Under the pieces are notes generated by a model, which had not been told where the DNA came from, did not search any database, and was given only the letters and a program-made list of their open reading frames with translations. The position numbers and the translations under genes were made by a program. 64,000 bases of DNA, from NCBI RefSeq assembly GCF_015461805.1, contig NZ_JACVZE010000012.1, positions 100,984-164,983 on the forward strand. The letters are read 5' to 3'. Numbering within the stretch: position 1 is the first letter of the stretch; each line of letters begins with the position of its first letter. Source of the stretch: Pseudomonas pisciculturae. Lineage in GTDB: Bacteria; Pseudomonadota; Gammaproteobacteria; Pseudomonadales; Pseudomonadaceae. This document shows, piece by piece, positions 7,878-16,415 of the stretch.

Positions 7878-9374
7878 GTGAACATACGCTGCCTGCTATT
7901 CCTGCTTGTGCTACTCACAGGTTGTGCGCAAATCCAGCCTCGCGACGCAAAAATAGAAAATGCGTCTGACGGCGCGGTCATGGTTCAGATTCTGGTCAAC
8001 AGCGAACACGTCAGCTTTTTCTTCAAGAACTGGCAAACCATCACGCTTGAGCGCGTGAGCGGCCCCAACGGTGAGCACGGCGACAAATTCTCCCTGTCTA
8101 AAAACGAAGAAGCCTCCTCCAGATCCGCCCTCTACGCGGGCTCACTGCCTGCGGGCAGCTATCGGTTGGTACAGTTCAACGCCGGTCAATGCGGCGCAAT
8201 GTGTGTCAGCAATGAAGCGAATATCGGTGCGAACTTCAGCCGTTTTACCGTACAAAGCGGTCAGTTGACCGACTTGGGGGTGATTGTGCAGACCCCGGTA
8301 AAAGATCGCCTGTTATCCGCACATAGCCTGGCGCCCTCCGCCGAGTCGACGCGCGAGCGGGTCGTTGAGTTATTGCCGGGGCTGGCGCCACTGCTCGCAA
8401 AACCTGTGCTGTCATGGGACAGCCAAACCGTACCGGCTGATATGACGAGCGCGTTTGAACTGAGTAAAAGCGCCAGCTTTGGCGCCATGTCCCTTCAGCA
8501 GACCACCCACGACACGTTCATCTACGGCAGTGCCAACGGCGTAGTCTATGAGTGGACGCCAGGTCAGGCCGCCACCGCGCTTGATGTGGGGGTACGCAAC
8601 GCGCTTGAAGCGACGCTCGTCACATCCTCGGGCAGTTGGCTGGCGGGGGGAGAATTGGGCACCTTGTTGCAATCGGACGACCAGGGAAAACACTGGCGAT
8701 CCATCCGCGGCAATTTACCTTTTGGCGTGGTCGGCAACCTGCATCAATGGAAGGACCAGGTCATAGCAACCACGCTGCGTGGCAAAAGCATCTTCATTCA
8801 TAGCGCCGCCCTGGGCAGTAATCACTGGACGCAGTTGGCACGTTATGAACAGCAATCATCCATGCGCGCACTGACCTATCTGTTCCCGCCGAGATCCTAC
8901 TTGCTGGGCAACGAATTGGTCAGCTCGGTGCCAGGCGTTCAGGTTGGCGTGCTGAACCTTGAAAGCCGCCAGTCCACGCTGTACCCACTGCCGGGTGGCA
9001 TTTCTCTGTTCTGGGCATCCAACGATGGCGTGCTGCATTGCAGTTGCGCGGCAACCATGATCTACAACCCCTACGAGAGCCATGACCGCGGCAAGACCTG
9101 GCAAGACTCGACACACACGCGGTATATGTTTGCCTCCAACTTCAGGGACAAGAACAACGGCGTCGCCCTGCACTATGTGCTCTATTCCGATATGCGCATG
9201 GCCTACACGCAAAACGCGGGGGCGACCTGGACTGAGACGACCACGCTCTCACCGACCTTTGTTAATGAGTTCTTCTACAGCCGCGACGGCAAATGGGTGT
9301 TCGCCTCGCTGGTCAATGGCCGTCTGCTGCAATCCAACGATGACGGGCGTAGCTGGACCACGGCCGTGCGTTAG
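7878..9374 (+). CDS. Lipoprotein with a BNR/YCF48-like beta-propeller
   Basis: A 498-residue protein with a GTG start preceded by AAAAAGGAC. The N terminus (MNIRCLLFLLVLL then TGCA) is a lipoprotein signal with the lipidated Cys at about residue 16. Residues from about 190 onward contain repeated units of the type LLQSDDQGKHWRSI, YESHDRGKTWQDS, TQNAGATWTETT and LLQSNDDGRSWTTA. These are Asp-box (BNR, S/N-x-D-x-G-x-x-W) repeats of sialidase-like or photosystem-assembly-factor-like propellers. Such folds often bind surface ligands; the catalytic residues of sialidases were not identified, so enzymatic activity is not claimed. It is flanked by a promoter-like sequence and a weak terminator and looks monocistronic. 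Confidence 0.75.
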   Translation: MNIRCLLFLLVLLTGCAQIQPRDAKIENASDGAVMVQILVNSEHVSFFFKNWQTITLERVSGPNGEHGDKFSLSKNEEASSRSALYAGSLPAGSYRLVQFNAGQCGAMCVSNEANIGANFSRFTVQSGQLTDLGVIVQTPVKDRLLSAHSLAPSAESTRERVVELLPGLAPLLAKPVLSWDSQTVPADMTSAFELSKSASFGAMSLQQTTHDTFIYGSANGVVYEWTPGQAATALDVGVRNALEATLVTSSGSWLAGGELGTLLQSDDQGKHWRSIRGNLPFGVVGNLHQWKDQVIATTLRGKSIFIHSAALGSNHWTQLARYEQQSSMRALTYLFPPRSYLLGNELVSSVPGVQVGVLNLESRQSTLYPLPGGISLFWASNDGVLHCSCAATMIYNPYESHDRGKTWQDSTHTRYMFASNFRDKNNGVALHYVLYSDMRMAYTQNAGATWTETTTLSPTFVNEFFYSRDGKWVFASLVNGRLLQSNDDGRSWTTAVR

Positions 9375-9389
9375 TCAGGCGACATCTCT

Positions 9390-9413
9390 AGGGGCAGCGC
9401 AGCCGCCCCTTTC
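9390..9413 (+). terminator. Weak rho-independent terminator
   Basis: AGGGGC and GCCCCT form a 6-bp GC-rich stem followed by a short T run, 16 bases after the lipoprotein stop codon. Confidence 0.4.
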
Positions 9414-9434
9414 CACAGAAGAGCGAGACATCGT

Positions 9435-10271
9435 TCAGTCAATCAAGCCATAGGCGTCATAGAACGGGTACGGCCCCGGATACTCCCCAAATACGCCGTT
9501 ATGGCTGACCAACCCTTGCTGCACGTCCCAACGATGTAACAAATAACCTGCCGGCTCCAGGTTGAAATGCGCTGGCGCAGCCTCCTGCAAATCCAGCACG
9601 ATCTGGTGGGAGGTGCCCGGGCACACACAACTCATACTGCCGCCGAAACGCCGCTGCATCGGCCGGTGCAGATGCCCGCAGAGCAGACGCTCGACTTGCG
9701 GATGACGGGCGACGACGCGCTCCAGCGCAGCTGCGTTGAGGAACGGCTCGCGGTCCATATGGCCGATACCGCTGATAAATGGCGGGTGATGCAGGATCAG
9801 CAAGGTCGGCGCGTCAGGGTGCAGCGCCAATTGCTCATCCAGCCAATGCAATTGGCTGTCCAACAACTGCCCGCCGTGGCCACCGGGGATGGTGGAATCA
9901 AGGCCGATCAGGCGCAGCGGATACTCGTCCACCACCCAATCCAGCGGGCCGTCTGCCGAGGCCGGCAAGTAGCGGTGGTCACGGAACGCATCGAGCAACG
10001 GCCCACGTGTGTCGTGGTTGCCCGGCACCAAGTAGCACGGCATGTGCAGGCGTGCGAGTTCGGGGTGTAGCACGGCGTATTCATCGGCGCGACCGAAGTC
10101 CACCAGGTCGCCGCTGATGACCACAATGTCGGGGCGTGGCTGGCTGGCATTCAGGTGGTCTACAGCGCGGCGCAATGCGCCCAAGGTATCGACCACGCCG
10201 TAAGTGAGGCGCTGACCGGCTTTAAGATGCAGGTCGCTGATCTGGGCAACGAGGAACGGGCGATTCAACAT
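9435..10271 (-). CDS. GpdQ-like glycerophosphodiesterase (metallophosphoesterase)
   Basis: A 278-residue calcineurin-like phosphodiesterase with the full binuclear metal set: DLH (Asp13, His15), GDLVD (Asp55), GNHD (85-87), HHPP and GHLHRP. The overall sequence, including the C-terminal part LLHRWDVQQGLVSHNG and YPGPYPFYDAYG, resembles Enterobacter GpdQ, a promiscuous glycerophosphodiesterase that also hydrolyses other phosphodiesters, rather than CpdA. It is the last gene of the operon behind a LacI regulator and an ABC importer (6 bases after the ATPase stop). The natural reading is that the imported compound is a phosphodiester cut here in the cytosol. Substrate assignment is inference. 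Confidence 0.82.
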   Translation of the reverse strand: MLNRPFLVAQISDLHLKAGQRLTYGVVDTLGALRRAVDHLNASQPRPDIVVISGDLVDFGRADEYAVLHPELARLHMPCYLVPGNHDTRGPLLDAFRDHRYLPASADGPLDWVVDEYPLRLIGLDSTIPGGHGGQLLDSQLHWLDEQLALHPDAPTLLILHHPPFISGIGHMDREPFLNAAALERVVARHPQVERLLCGHLHRPMQRRFGGSMSCVCPGTSHQIVLDLQEAAPAHFNLEPAGYLLHRWDVQQGLVSHNGVFGEYPGPYPFYDAYGLID

Positions 10272-10277
10272 AGATTC

Positions 10278-11309
10278 TCAAGCATTCAGGGTGAACAACA
10301 TGTGCGGCGTAATCGCCAGGGCAATCGGCGCGCCAACGGCGTACAACTGGTTGTCGCTGCTGTCCACCAGCAGCGGTTGCGGGGCGCCTACATCCACCAG
10401 CAGGCGGCTTTGCGCGCCCTGGAAAAACTGCGCGACGAGATGCCCGTGAAGGTGCCCCTCGCTTTCCATCACCCGCAGATGTTCCGGACGGCAGTACAGG
10501 GTGTTGGGCAGGCTCGCTTCGTGCCACGGCAACTCACCGCCGCACACTTTCAAGCCATGGGCTGACGGCGCGATCACCGCAAAGGCATTGAGGTTGCCGA
10601 CAAAGCCGGCGACGAAGGCGTTGGCCGGTTTCTGGTAGATGTCGCGCGGGCTTGCGAGTTGGGCAACCCGGCCTTGCTCCATCACCAGGATGCGATCACC
10701 GAGGGCCATGGCTTCGCCCTGGTCGTGGGTGACGAAGACCGAGGTGATGCCCAGACCGCGCAGCAACTCATTGAGCTCACTGCGCAGGCGTTCACGCAAT
10801 TGCGCATCGAGGGCTGCCAACGGTTCATCCAGCAGCAACACCTTGGGGCCCGGTGCCAAGGCGCGGGCCAGTGCCACACGCTGGCGCTGGCCGCCGGACA
10901 ACTCATGGATGCTGCGTTTGCCGTGCGCCTGCAAGCCCACCAGTTCCAGCAGCTCATCGCAGCGCTTGTTGCGCTCAGGCTTGGACATGCCGCGAATCTT
11001 CAAGCCATAAACGATATTCCCCGCCACATCCAGGTTGGGAAACAGCGCGTAGTTCTGGAACACCATGCCTACATCACGGCGCTCGATGGGCAGGCGGGTG
11101 ACGTCCTGGTCGCCGAAAAACACCCGGCCCACCTCCGGGCGTTCCAGGCCGGCAATCAGGCGCAAGGTGGTGGTTTTGCCACAACCGGACGGACCAAGAA
11201 TCGCCAGGGTTTCGCCGCCTTCGACGGTCAGGTCCAGGTCATGCACGGCCACGGTGCCATCGGCGAAAGCCTTGCGGCAGCCTTGCAGGCGGATAGTGAT
11301 AGCGGTCAT
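10278..11309 (-). CDS. ABC transporter ATPase (Fe3+/spermidine/phosphonate-type)
   Basis: A 343-residue ATPase with Walker A GPSGCGKTT, signature LSGGQRQRVALARAL, Walker B VLLLDEPLAALD and the switch His in FVTHDQGEAMALGDR. The last 100 residues form a TOBE-like domain, as in PotA, FbpC and PhnT. Its start overlaps the stop of the preceding permease gene by 4 bases (ATGA), which indicates translational coupling. It energises import through the two permeases encoded upstream. Confidence 0.93.
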   Translation of the reverse strand: MTAITIRLQGCRKAFADGTVAVHDLDLTVEGGETLAILGPSGCGKTTTLRLIAGLERPEVGRVFFGDQDVTRLPIERRDVGMVFQNYALFPNLDVAGNIVYGLKIRGMSKPERNKRCDELLELVGLQAHGKRSIHELSGGQRQRVALARALAPGPKVLLLDEPLAALDAQLRERLRSELNELLRGLGITSVFVTHDQGEAMALGDRILVMEQGRVAQLASPRDIYQKPANAFVAGFVGNLNAFAVIAPSAHGLKVCGGELPWHEASLPNTLYCRPEHLRVMESEGHLHGHLVAQFFQGAQSRLLVDVGAPQPLLVDSSDNQLYAVGAPIALAITPHMLFTLNA

Positions 11310-12100
11310 CGACGCTCTCCACGGGACAAACGGGCGCTGATGGCCTGCAACGCAATCAGCAGCGGCACGATCATCAACAAAAAGATAAGGGTGTAGGCGC
11401 TGGCGATTTCCAGGCGCGCCGAGGCGTAGCTATCGGCCAGGCCAACGGGCAAGGTCTTGGTCATCGGCGTATGCAGCATCCAGGTCAGGTTGAATTCACC
11501 CAGGGACAAGGTCACCACCATCAGCACACCGGCCAGTATTCCTGCGCGGCAGTTGGGCACCACCACGCTGAAAAAGCGCTTGATCGGCCCGGCGCCCAAA
11601 CTGGCAGCGGCCTCTTCCAACACCGGCAGTTGCTGGCGTTGCATCACCGCCATCACCGGGCGCACCAAAAACGGCAAGGTGAACAGCACATGGCCGACAA
11701 GGATGAACAGCCAACTGCTGCGAAAGCTGCCGAACTGGCCGTAGGTCAGCAGCAACGCCAACGCACTGGCCAAGCCCGGCATGGCCACCGGCAGCACCAT
11801 CAACTCTTCGAAGGCGCGACTGAAGCGATTGTTCATGCGCACCAGGGCGTAGGCCGCCGGCACCCCAATCACGCAGACGCATACCGCGCAGGCCAGGGCC
11901 AGTTGCAGCGACAGCCACACGGTCGGCGAGTAGGCCTGCCACACCTGCACCAACCAATCGAACGTCAAACCACTCGACACGCCAACAAAGAAGTTGCGAG
12001 TCAAACCGGCCAGCAGCGACATCAGCACCGGCACCAACATGAAGGCGCACACCAGCAAGGTGAACAGCAGTTGCATTACAAACAGCGATGAGCGTTTCAC
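11306..12100 (-). CDS. ABC transporter permease, second subunit
   Basis: A 264-residue inner-membrane permease with about six membrane segments and the EAA loop EEAAASLGAGPIKRFFSVVVP. The start is a GTG at 12100 (VKRSSLFVMQLL). It overlaps the stop of the first permease gene by 4 bases (GTGA), and an upstream extension of the frame is only the shadow of that gene. Both permeases belong to the binding-protein-dependent transport family of iron, thiamine, spermidine and aminoethylphosphonate importers. Confidence 0.88.
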   Translation of the reverse strand: MKRSSLFVMQLLFTLLVCAFMLVPVLMSLLAGLTRNFFVGVSSGLTFDWLVQVWQAYSPTVWLSLQLALACAVCVCVIGVPAAYALVRMNNRFSRAFEELMVLPVAMPGLASALALLLTYGQFGSFRSSWLFILVGHVLFTLPFLVRPVMAVMQRQQLPVLEEAAASLGAGPIKRFFSVVVPNCRAGILAGVLMVVTLSLGEFNLTWMLHTPMTKTLPVGLADSYASARLEIASAYTLIFLLMIVPLLIALQAISARLSRGERR

Positions 12101-12915
12101 AAGACAGTCCCCGCGTTTTTCACCAAGCGTCGGGTCAGCAGCAGCACCGCCCAGGTCAGCGCGCCGAGTACCACCGACAGCGCGGCGGCCACGGCAAAGT
12201 TGGCGTAGTTGGTTAACACGTTGTAGATCGCCACCGGGGTCACATTCAGCCGTGTGCCCAAGGTAAAGGCCGTGCCGAACGCGCCCATGGAGGTGGCAAA
12301 GCAAATCGCCCCACACGAGGCCAGCGCCGGTGCCAGCCCCGGCACGATGACGTCGCACACCACACGCCAGTGCCCTGCGCCCAGTGAATGCGCAGCTTCT
12401 TCCAGGCTGCGGTCGAGGCTTTCGCAGGCGGCCATCACCGTGAGAATCACCCTTGGGATCGAGAAATACAGGTAACCCACAAACAGCCCGGCCAGCGAGT
12501 AGGCGAAGATCCAGCGCTCACCGGCCAGTTGCAGGCCCAATGATGCGAACAGGCCTTGGCGACCTGCCAAGAGGATCACCAGGAAGCCCACGACTACGCC
12601 AGGAAACGCCAACGGAAACGTGAGCAGCGCGACCAACGCCGAGCGTCCAAAAAACTGCTGACGCGCAAGGAATACGCCACTGATCCCACCCACCAACAAC
12701 GCCGCCAGCGTGACGACAATGGCGAGCCCACAGGTTTGCGCCAGGCTGCCCAAATACTGCGCACTGCCAAGCACCTGCCAGTAACCGCTACCGTTGCTGT
12801 CGCGGCTCTCGGTACCGAGCAGTACAAGGTGCGCCAGCGGCAACAGCCAGAATGCGAGCAGCACCGCAAACGCCGGGGCCAGCGCCCAGGCCGCGTGTTT
12901 TGCCGATGCAGCCAC
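12097..12915 (-). CDS. ABC transporter permease, first subunit
   Basis: A 272-residue inner-membrane permease. It has hydrophobic segments from AWALAPAFAVLLAFWLLP onward and the EAA loop EEAAHSLGAGHWRVVCDVIVP, which docks on the ATPase. The start codon directly follows the stop of the binding-protein gene (the two are adjacent), and the 3' end overlaps the second permease by 4 bases. Together they form a heterodimeric channel. Confidence 0.9.
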   Translation of the reverse strand: MAASAKHAAWALAPAFAVLLAFWLLPLAHLVLLGTESRDSNGSGYWQVLGSAQYLGSLAQTCGLAIVVTLAALLVGGISGVFLARQQFFGRSALVALLTFPLAFPGVVVGFLVILLAGRQGLFASLGLQLAGERWIFAYSLAGLFVGYLYFSIPRVILTVMAACESLDRSLEEAAHSLGAGHWRVVCDVIVPGLAPALASCGAICFATSMGAFGTAFTLGTRLNVTPVAIYNVLTNYANFAVAAALSVVLGALTWAVLLLTRRLVKNAGTVL

Positions 12916-13920
12916 TTACTTGACCTCGTTCAGATAACGGGCGGCGAAGGCTTCCTGCACGGCGGCCATTTTTTCGTAGTCCACGACACCGGCACGGGCG
13001 TAGTCGCTGTCGGGCAGAAACTGCGCGGCGACTTCTGCCGGCATCTGCATCGGGCGTACCGGACGCAGGTAGGCCTTGGCCCAGAGCGCTTGGCCTTGTT
13101 CCGACAGCACGAAGTCGAGGACTTTTTCTGCGTTGGCGCGGTGCGCAGCGTTGGCCACCAGGCTCATCACGTAGGGCACGCTGATGCTGCCTTCCTGAGG
13201 GATCACAAAGGCAACGTTGGCCTTGTCTTTGTAGCGGGCGCGGTAGGCGTTGAAATCGTAGTCCACCAGGATCGGCAACTCACCGGACAACACCCGCGCA
13301 TAAGCCGTTTGCTTGGGCACGATGGGGGCGTTCTTCGCCAGCTTCTGGAAGTAGTCGATGGCCGGGGCGAAGTTGTCGAGGTCGCCGCCGAGGGCGCGGT
13401 TGATCGCCACTGCCGACACGTAACCGACAAACGCGCTGGATGGGTCGAGGTAGCCGACCATGCCTTTGTATTCGGGCTTGAGCAGGTCAGCCCAGCTCTG
13501 TGGCACCGGCAGGCCGCCGAGGGCGTCGACGTTGACCATGATGCCCAAGGTGCCGGAGTGGATCGCAAACCAGTGCCCGGCCGGGTCTTTCAAACCGGCG
13601 GGAATTTGGTCCCAGGCTTTGGGCTTGTAGGTGCCAACCACCTCGGCTTTTTGCGCTTGCAGGCCGAAGGTCACGCCGTAGTAAACGACGTCGGCCACCG
13701 GTGCGGCTTTCTCTGCCACCAGTTGTGCCAGGGACTGGCCGGAGTTCTTGTTGTCCAGCGGCACCTGCACGCCCGTGCTGGCGGCGATGGCCTTGAGTTG
13801 GGAGCCCCAGTCGGCCCAGTCCGGCGGGCAGTTGTAGCAGATGGCGGTTTCGGCGGCCTGGGCCAGGCTGGCCGCGCCGCACAGGAACACGGCGGCCAGG
13901 GTTTTACTGAATGCGCGCAT
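12916..13920 (-). CDS. Periplasmic substrate-binding protein of the ABC transporter
   Basis: A 334-residue family-1 solute-binding protein with a clear signal peptide (MRAFSKTLAAVFLCGAASLAQA, cleavage near AQA-AET). The mature part begins AETAICYNCPPDWADWG. Segments such as VADVVYYGVTFGLQA, SWADLLKPEYKGMVGYLDPSS and FVLSEQGQALWAKAYLRPVR are typical of the AfuA/FbpA/PhnS group. Some members of this group bind sugar phosphates or aminoethylphosphonate rather than iron. The start at 13920 follows GAGGAGACCCTTG. The gene overlaps the 3' end of the regulator gene by 17 bases. With a GpdQ-like enzyme downstream, a phosphorylated organic ligand is the favoured inference. Confidence 0.88.
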   Translation of the reverse strand: MRAFSKTLAAVFLCGAASLAQAAETAICYNCPPDWADWGSQLKAIAASTGVQVPLDNKNSGQSLAQLVAEKAAPVADVVYYGVTFGLQAQKAEVVGTYKPKAWDQIPAGLKDPAGHWFAIHSGTLGIMVNVDALGGLPVPQSWADLLKPEYKGMVGYLDPSSAFVGYVSAVAINRALGGDLDNFAPAIDYFQKLAKNAPIVPKQTAYARVLSGELPILVDYDFNAYRARYKDKANVAFVIPQEGSISVPYVMSLVANAAHRANAEKVLDFVLSEQGQALWAKAYLRPVRPMQMPAEVAAQFLPDSDYARAGVVDYEKMAAVQEAFAARYLNEVK

Positions 13921-14923
13921 CAAGGGTCTCCTCATGGGGTTGAGTACTTTCGCCCGGCCGGATGTGGCAAGGCAGGCAATGGGAAATCGGCTCGTTGCCG
14001 GCGATCTGCGCCAGCAGTTGGTCAATCACGGTGCTGGCCAGCAGCGCGATGGGTTGCACCACGCTGCACAGCGTCGGGTGCATCTGGGTGCCAAGGCTGA
14101 TGCCGTCGAAGCCCATTACCGAGAGTTGCTCGGGCACGCACCAGGCGTTGCGACGCAGCTCGGCGATCAGGCTGATGGCCAGGAAGTCGTTGGAGCACAC
14201 CAGTGCGGTGGGTGCATCCGGGCCTTGGAGAAACGCAGCGATAGCGCTGAAGTCAGCCTGGGTGTGGGCTGGCATTTCGATCACCGGACGGCTGTCCAGT
14301 GCGTATTCGCGCATGGCATCGCAATAACCGGCGTAGCGCAGGCGCGCACGGTCTGATTGCAATGCGGGGCCAGCGACCATGCTGATGCGCCGGTGCCCCG
14401 CTTCCAGCAGGTAACGCGTGGCCAGGGCCATGCCCGCGCGGTTGTCCACCGACACGGCGCTGTAGTTGGGGTTGCTCGGTTGGTGATAGGCCAGCACGAA
14501 CGGGGTTTGTTCGGTATTCAGGCTGCTGAGTACGGTGTTGCTTTCGGCATCGGTGACCGTCAGCACCAGGCCATCGACGCGTTGGCGCAGCAGCTCTTCG
14601 ACCACGATGCTTTCGCGCTCGCTGTTGTAGTCGGTGGTGGCCAGCACCAGGCTGTAGCCACGCAAGCGAGCGGCGCGTTCCATGGCCTGGAACTGCTCGG
14701 CAAATACCGGGTTGAGCAGGTTGGGCACCACCACCCCGATCAACTGGGTGGTCTGCAGGCGCAGTTGGCGGCCCAGAAGATTGGGCCGAAACCCCAACTC
14801 ACGGGCGGCGGCGAACACCTGCTCACGGGTGGTCGGGCGCACCTGGTCCGGGGAAGCAAAGGCCCGGGCGGCGGTGGCGCGGGATACACCGGCCAGTCGG
14901 GCAACGTCTTTGAGGTCAGTCAT
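13904..14923 (-). CDS. LacI family transcriptional regulator of the ABC/GpdQ operon
   Basis: A 339-residue repressor. The N-terminal helix-turn-helix is MTDLKDVARLAGVSRATAARAFASP, followed by the hinge helix region PNLLGRQLRLQTT and a periplasmic-binding-protein-like effector domain from about residue 60 (LIGVVVPNLLNPVFAEQF to the C terminus). The start at 14923 fits the family, in which the protein begins just before the helix-turn-helix. It is the first gene of the six-gene minus-strand operon. A perfect 14-bp palindrome lies 12 bases before its start codon, which suggests autoregulation and control of the whole operon. Confidence 0.9.
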   Translation of the reverse strand: MTDLKDVARLAGVSRATAARAFASPDQVRPTTREQVFAAARELGFRPNLLGRQLRLQTTQLIGVVVPNLLNPVFAEQFQAMERAARLRGYSLVLATTDYNSERESIVVEELLRQRVDGLVLTVTDAESNTVLSSLNTEQTPFVLAYHQPSNPNYSAVSVDNRAGMALATRYLLEAGHRRISMVAGPALQSDRARLRYAGYCDAMREYALDSRPVIEMPAHTQADFSAIAAFLQGPDAPTALVCSNDFLAISLIAELRRNAWCVPEQLSVMGFDGISLGTQMHPTLCSVVQPIALLASTVIDQLLAQIAGNEPISHCLPCHIRPGESTQPHEETLDARIQ

Positions 14924-14934
14924 TATTACTCGCT

Positions 14935-14948
14935 TGAGATCGATCTCA
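14935..14948 (-). promoter_or_regulatory. Candidate LacI-family operator
   Basis: TGAGATCGATCTCA is a perfect 14-bp palindrome with the central CG typical of LacI/GalR family operators. It lies 12 bases before the start of the LacI-type regulator gene. No second copy was noticed elsewhere in the window. Confidence 0.65.
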
Positions 14949-15049
14949 TTGGCGAGGACAGTAGCGAGGGAATGTGGCAGTTCGGTGCTGAACAAATGAC
15001 GTTTTCATGGCAGTGCGGATCCCCCCCTCTACCGCCAAGTGGAGATCAA

Positions 15050-15141
15050 ATGTGGGAGCTGGCTTGCCTGCGATAGCGGTGTATCAGCCGACACTGCTGC
15101 CTCTCACCCACCGCTATCGCAGGCAAGCCAGCTCCCACATT
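15050..15141. repeat. REP pair (GTGGGAGCTGGCTTGCCTGCG type)
   Basis: Inverted arms TGTGGGAGCTGGCTTGCC and GGCAAGCCAGCTCCCACA, extended to about 26 bp by GATAGCGG/CCGCTATC, flank a spacer of about 25 bases. It lies in the 366-base gap between the divergent lacI-type and nspC genes. The remaining 150 bases before nspC show only an AT-richer, promoter-like stretch without a clear consensus. Confidence 0.88.
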
Positions 15142-15289
15142 GATCCGGGGTGTACCTATGGATAGTCATACTCAGCAGGTAGAGTTGAAAACTGGCGCAG
15201 CAAATTCCGCCCACTAACCTTTCGATTCGCCCCAAGTGCGGGCACAATGCGTGTCCTTTTTTGGCAGGCACCGCCGCAGGCTCTCAAAA

Positions 15290-16387
15290 ATGATCAAAAC
15301 GCCGTACTACCTCATCGATAAACAGAAGCTTCTGGTCAACATGCAGAAGATTGCTTACGTGCGCGAGCAGTCCGGCGCCAAGGCGTTGCTGGCGCTCAAG
15401 TGCTTTGCCACCTGGTCGGTATTCGACCTGATGCAGCAATACATGGACGGCACCACGTCGTCGTCGCTGTATGAGTTGAAGCTGGGCCGCCAGAAGTTCG
15501 AAGGTGAAGCGCACGCCTACAGCGTGGCCTGGGCCGACGATGAAATCGAAGAGATGCTGGATAACTGCGACAAGATCATCTTCAACTCCATCAGCCAACT
15601 GCAGCGCTTTGCCGAACGCTCCGAGGGCAAGACCCGCGGCCTGCGTGTCAACCCGCAGGTGAGCAGCTCGGACTACCTGCTGGCCGACCCGGCGCGCCCG
15701 TTCAGCCGTTTGGGCGAGTGGGACCCGGTGAAGATCGAAGGCGTGATCGATCAGATCTCCGGTTTCATGTTCCACAACAACTGCGAGAACGGCGATTTCA
15801 GCCTGTTCGACAAAATGCTCGGCACCATCGAAGAACGCTTCGGCGCGCTGTTGCACAAGGTTGAGTGGGTCAGCCTCGGTGGCGGCATCCACTTCACCGG
15901 CGAAGACTATGCCGTGGACGCGTTCTGCGCCCGCTTGAAGGCGTTTTCCGAGAAGTACGGCGTGCAGGTCTACCTGGAACCTGGGGAAGCGGCGATCACC
16001 AACAGCGCCTCCCTGGAAGTCACCGTGCTCGACACCCTCTACAACGGCAAAAACCTCGCCGTGGTAGACAGCTCCATCGAAGCCCACCTGCTGGACCTGC
16101 TGATCTATCGCCTCAACGCCAAGCTGGCGCCGAGCGATGGCGAACACACCGTGATGGTGTGCGGCAAATCATGCCTGGCCGGGGACATCTTCGGTGAGTA
16201 CCAATTTGATCGTCCGCTGGCCATCGGCGATCGGCTGTCGTTCATCGACACCGCGGGCTACACCATGGTCAAGAAAAATTGGTTCAACGGCCTGAAAATG
16301 CCGTCCATCGTAGTGAAACAACTCGACGGTACAGTCGAGGTGGTTCGTGAATTTGGTTACGACGACTACCTGTCCAGCCTTTCGTAA
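15290..16387 (+). CDS. nspC: Carboxynorspermidine/carboxyspermidine decarboxylase
   Basis: A 365-residue PLP enzyme of the alanine racemase-fold decarboxylase family. The PLP lysine is Lys37 in ALLALKCFATWSV. The glycine-rich phosphate loop is LGGGIHFTGEDY, with EPGEA further on and the catalytic Cys/Asp segment GKSCLAGDIFGEY near the C terminus. It decarboxylates carboxynorspermidine or carboxyspermidine to the triamine. The ATG at 15290 was chosen over a GTG at 15236 because the family begins IKTPYYLID. The dehydrogenase that makes its substrate is encoded 28 bases downstream, so the two form a two-gene polyamine operon. The exact triamine made here is not determined. Confidence 0.93.
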   Translation: MIKTPYYLIDKQKLLVNMQKIAYVREQSGAKALLALKCFATWSVFDLMQQYMDGTTSSSLYELKLGRQKFEGEAHAYSVAWADDEIEEMLDNCDKIIFNSISQLQRFAERSEGKTRGLRVNPQVSSSDYLLADPARPFSRLGEWDPVKIEGVIDQISGFMFHNNCENGDFSLFDKMLGTIEERFGALLHKVEWVSLGGGIHFTGEDYAVDAFCARLKAFSEKYGVQVYLEPGEAAITNSASLEVTVLDTLYNGKNLAVVDSSIEAHLLDLLIYRLNAKLAPSDGEHTVMVCGKSCLAGDIFGEYQFDRPLAIGDRLSFIDTAGYTMVKKNWFNGLKMPSIVVKQLDGTVEVVREFGYDDYLSSLS

Positions 16388-16415
16388 GCTGGCGGATAAA
16401 GGAGAGATAAAGCAA

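Noticed and set aside
12556..14100. Long plus-strand open frame (514 codons) opposite the ABC operon
   Set aside because: It is the antisense of well-supported permease and binding-protein genes and has composition expected of a high-GC shadow frame.
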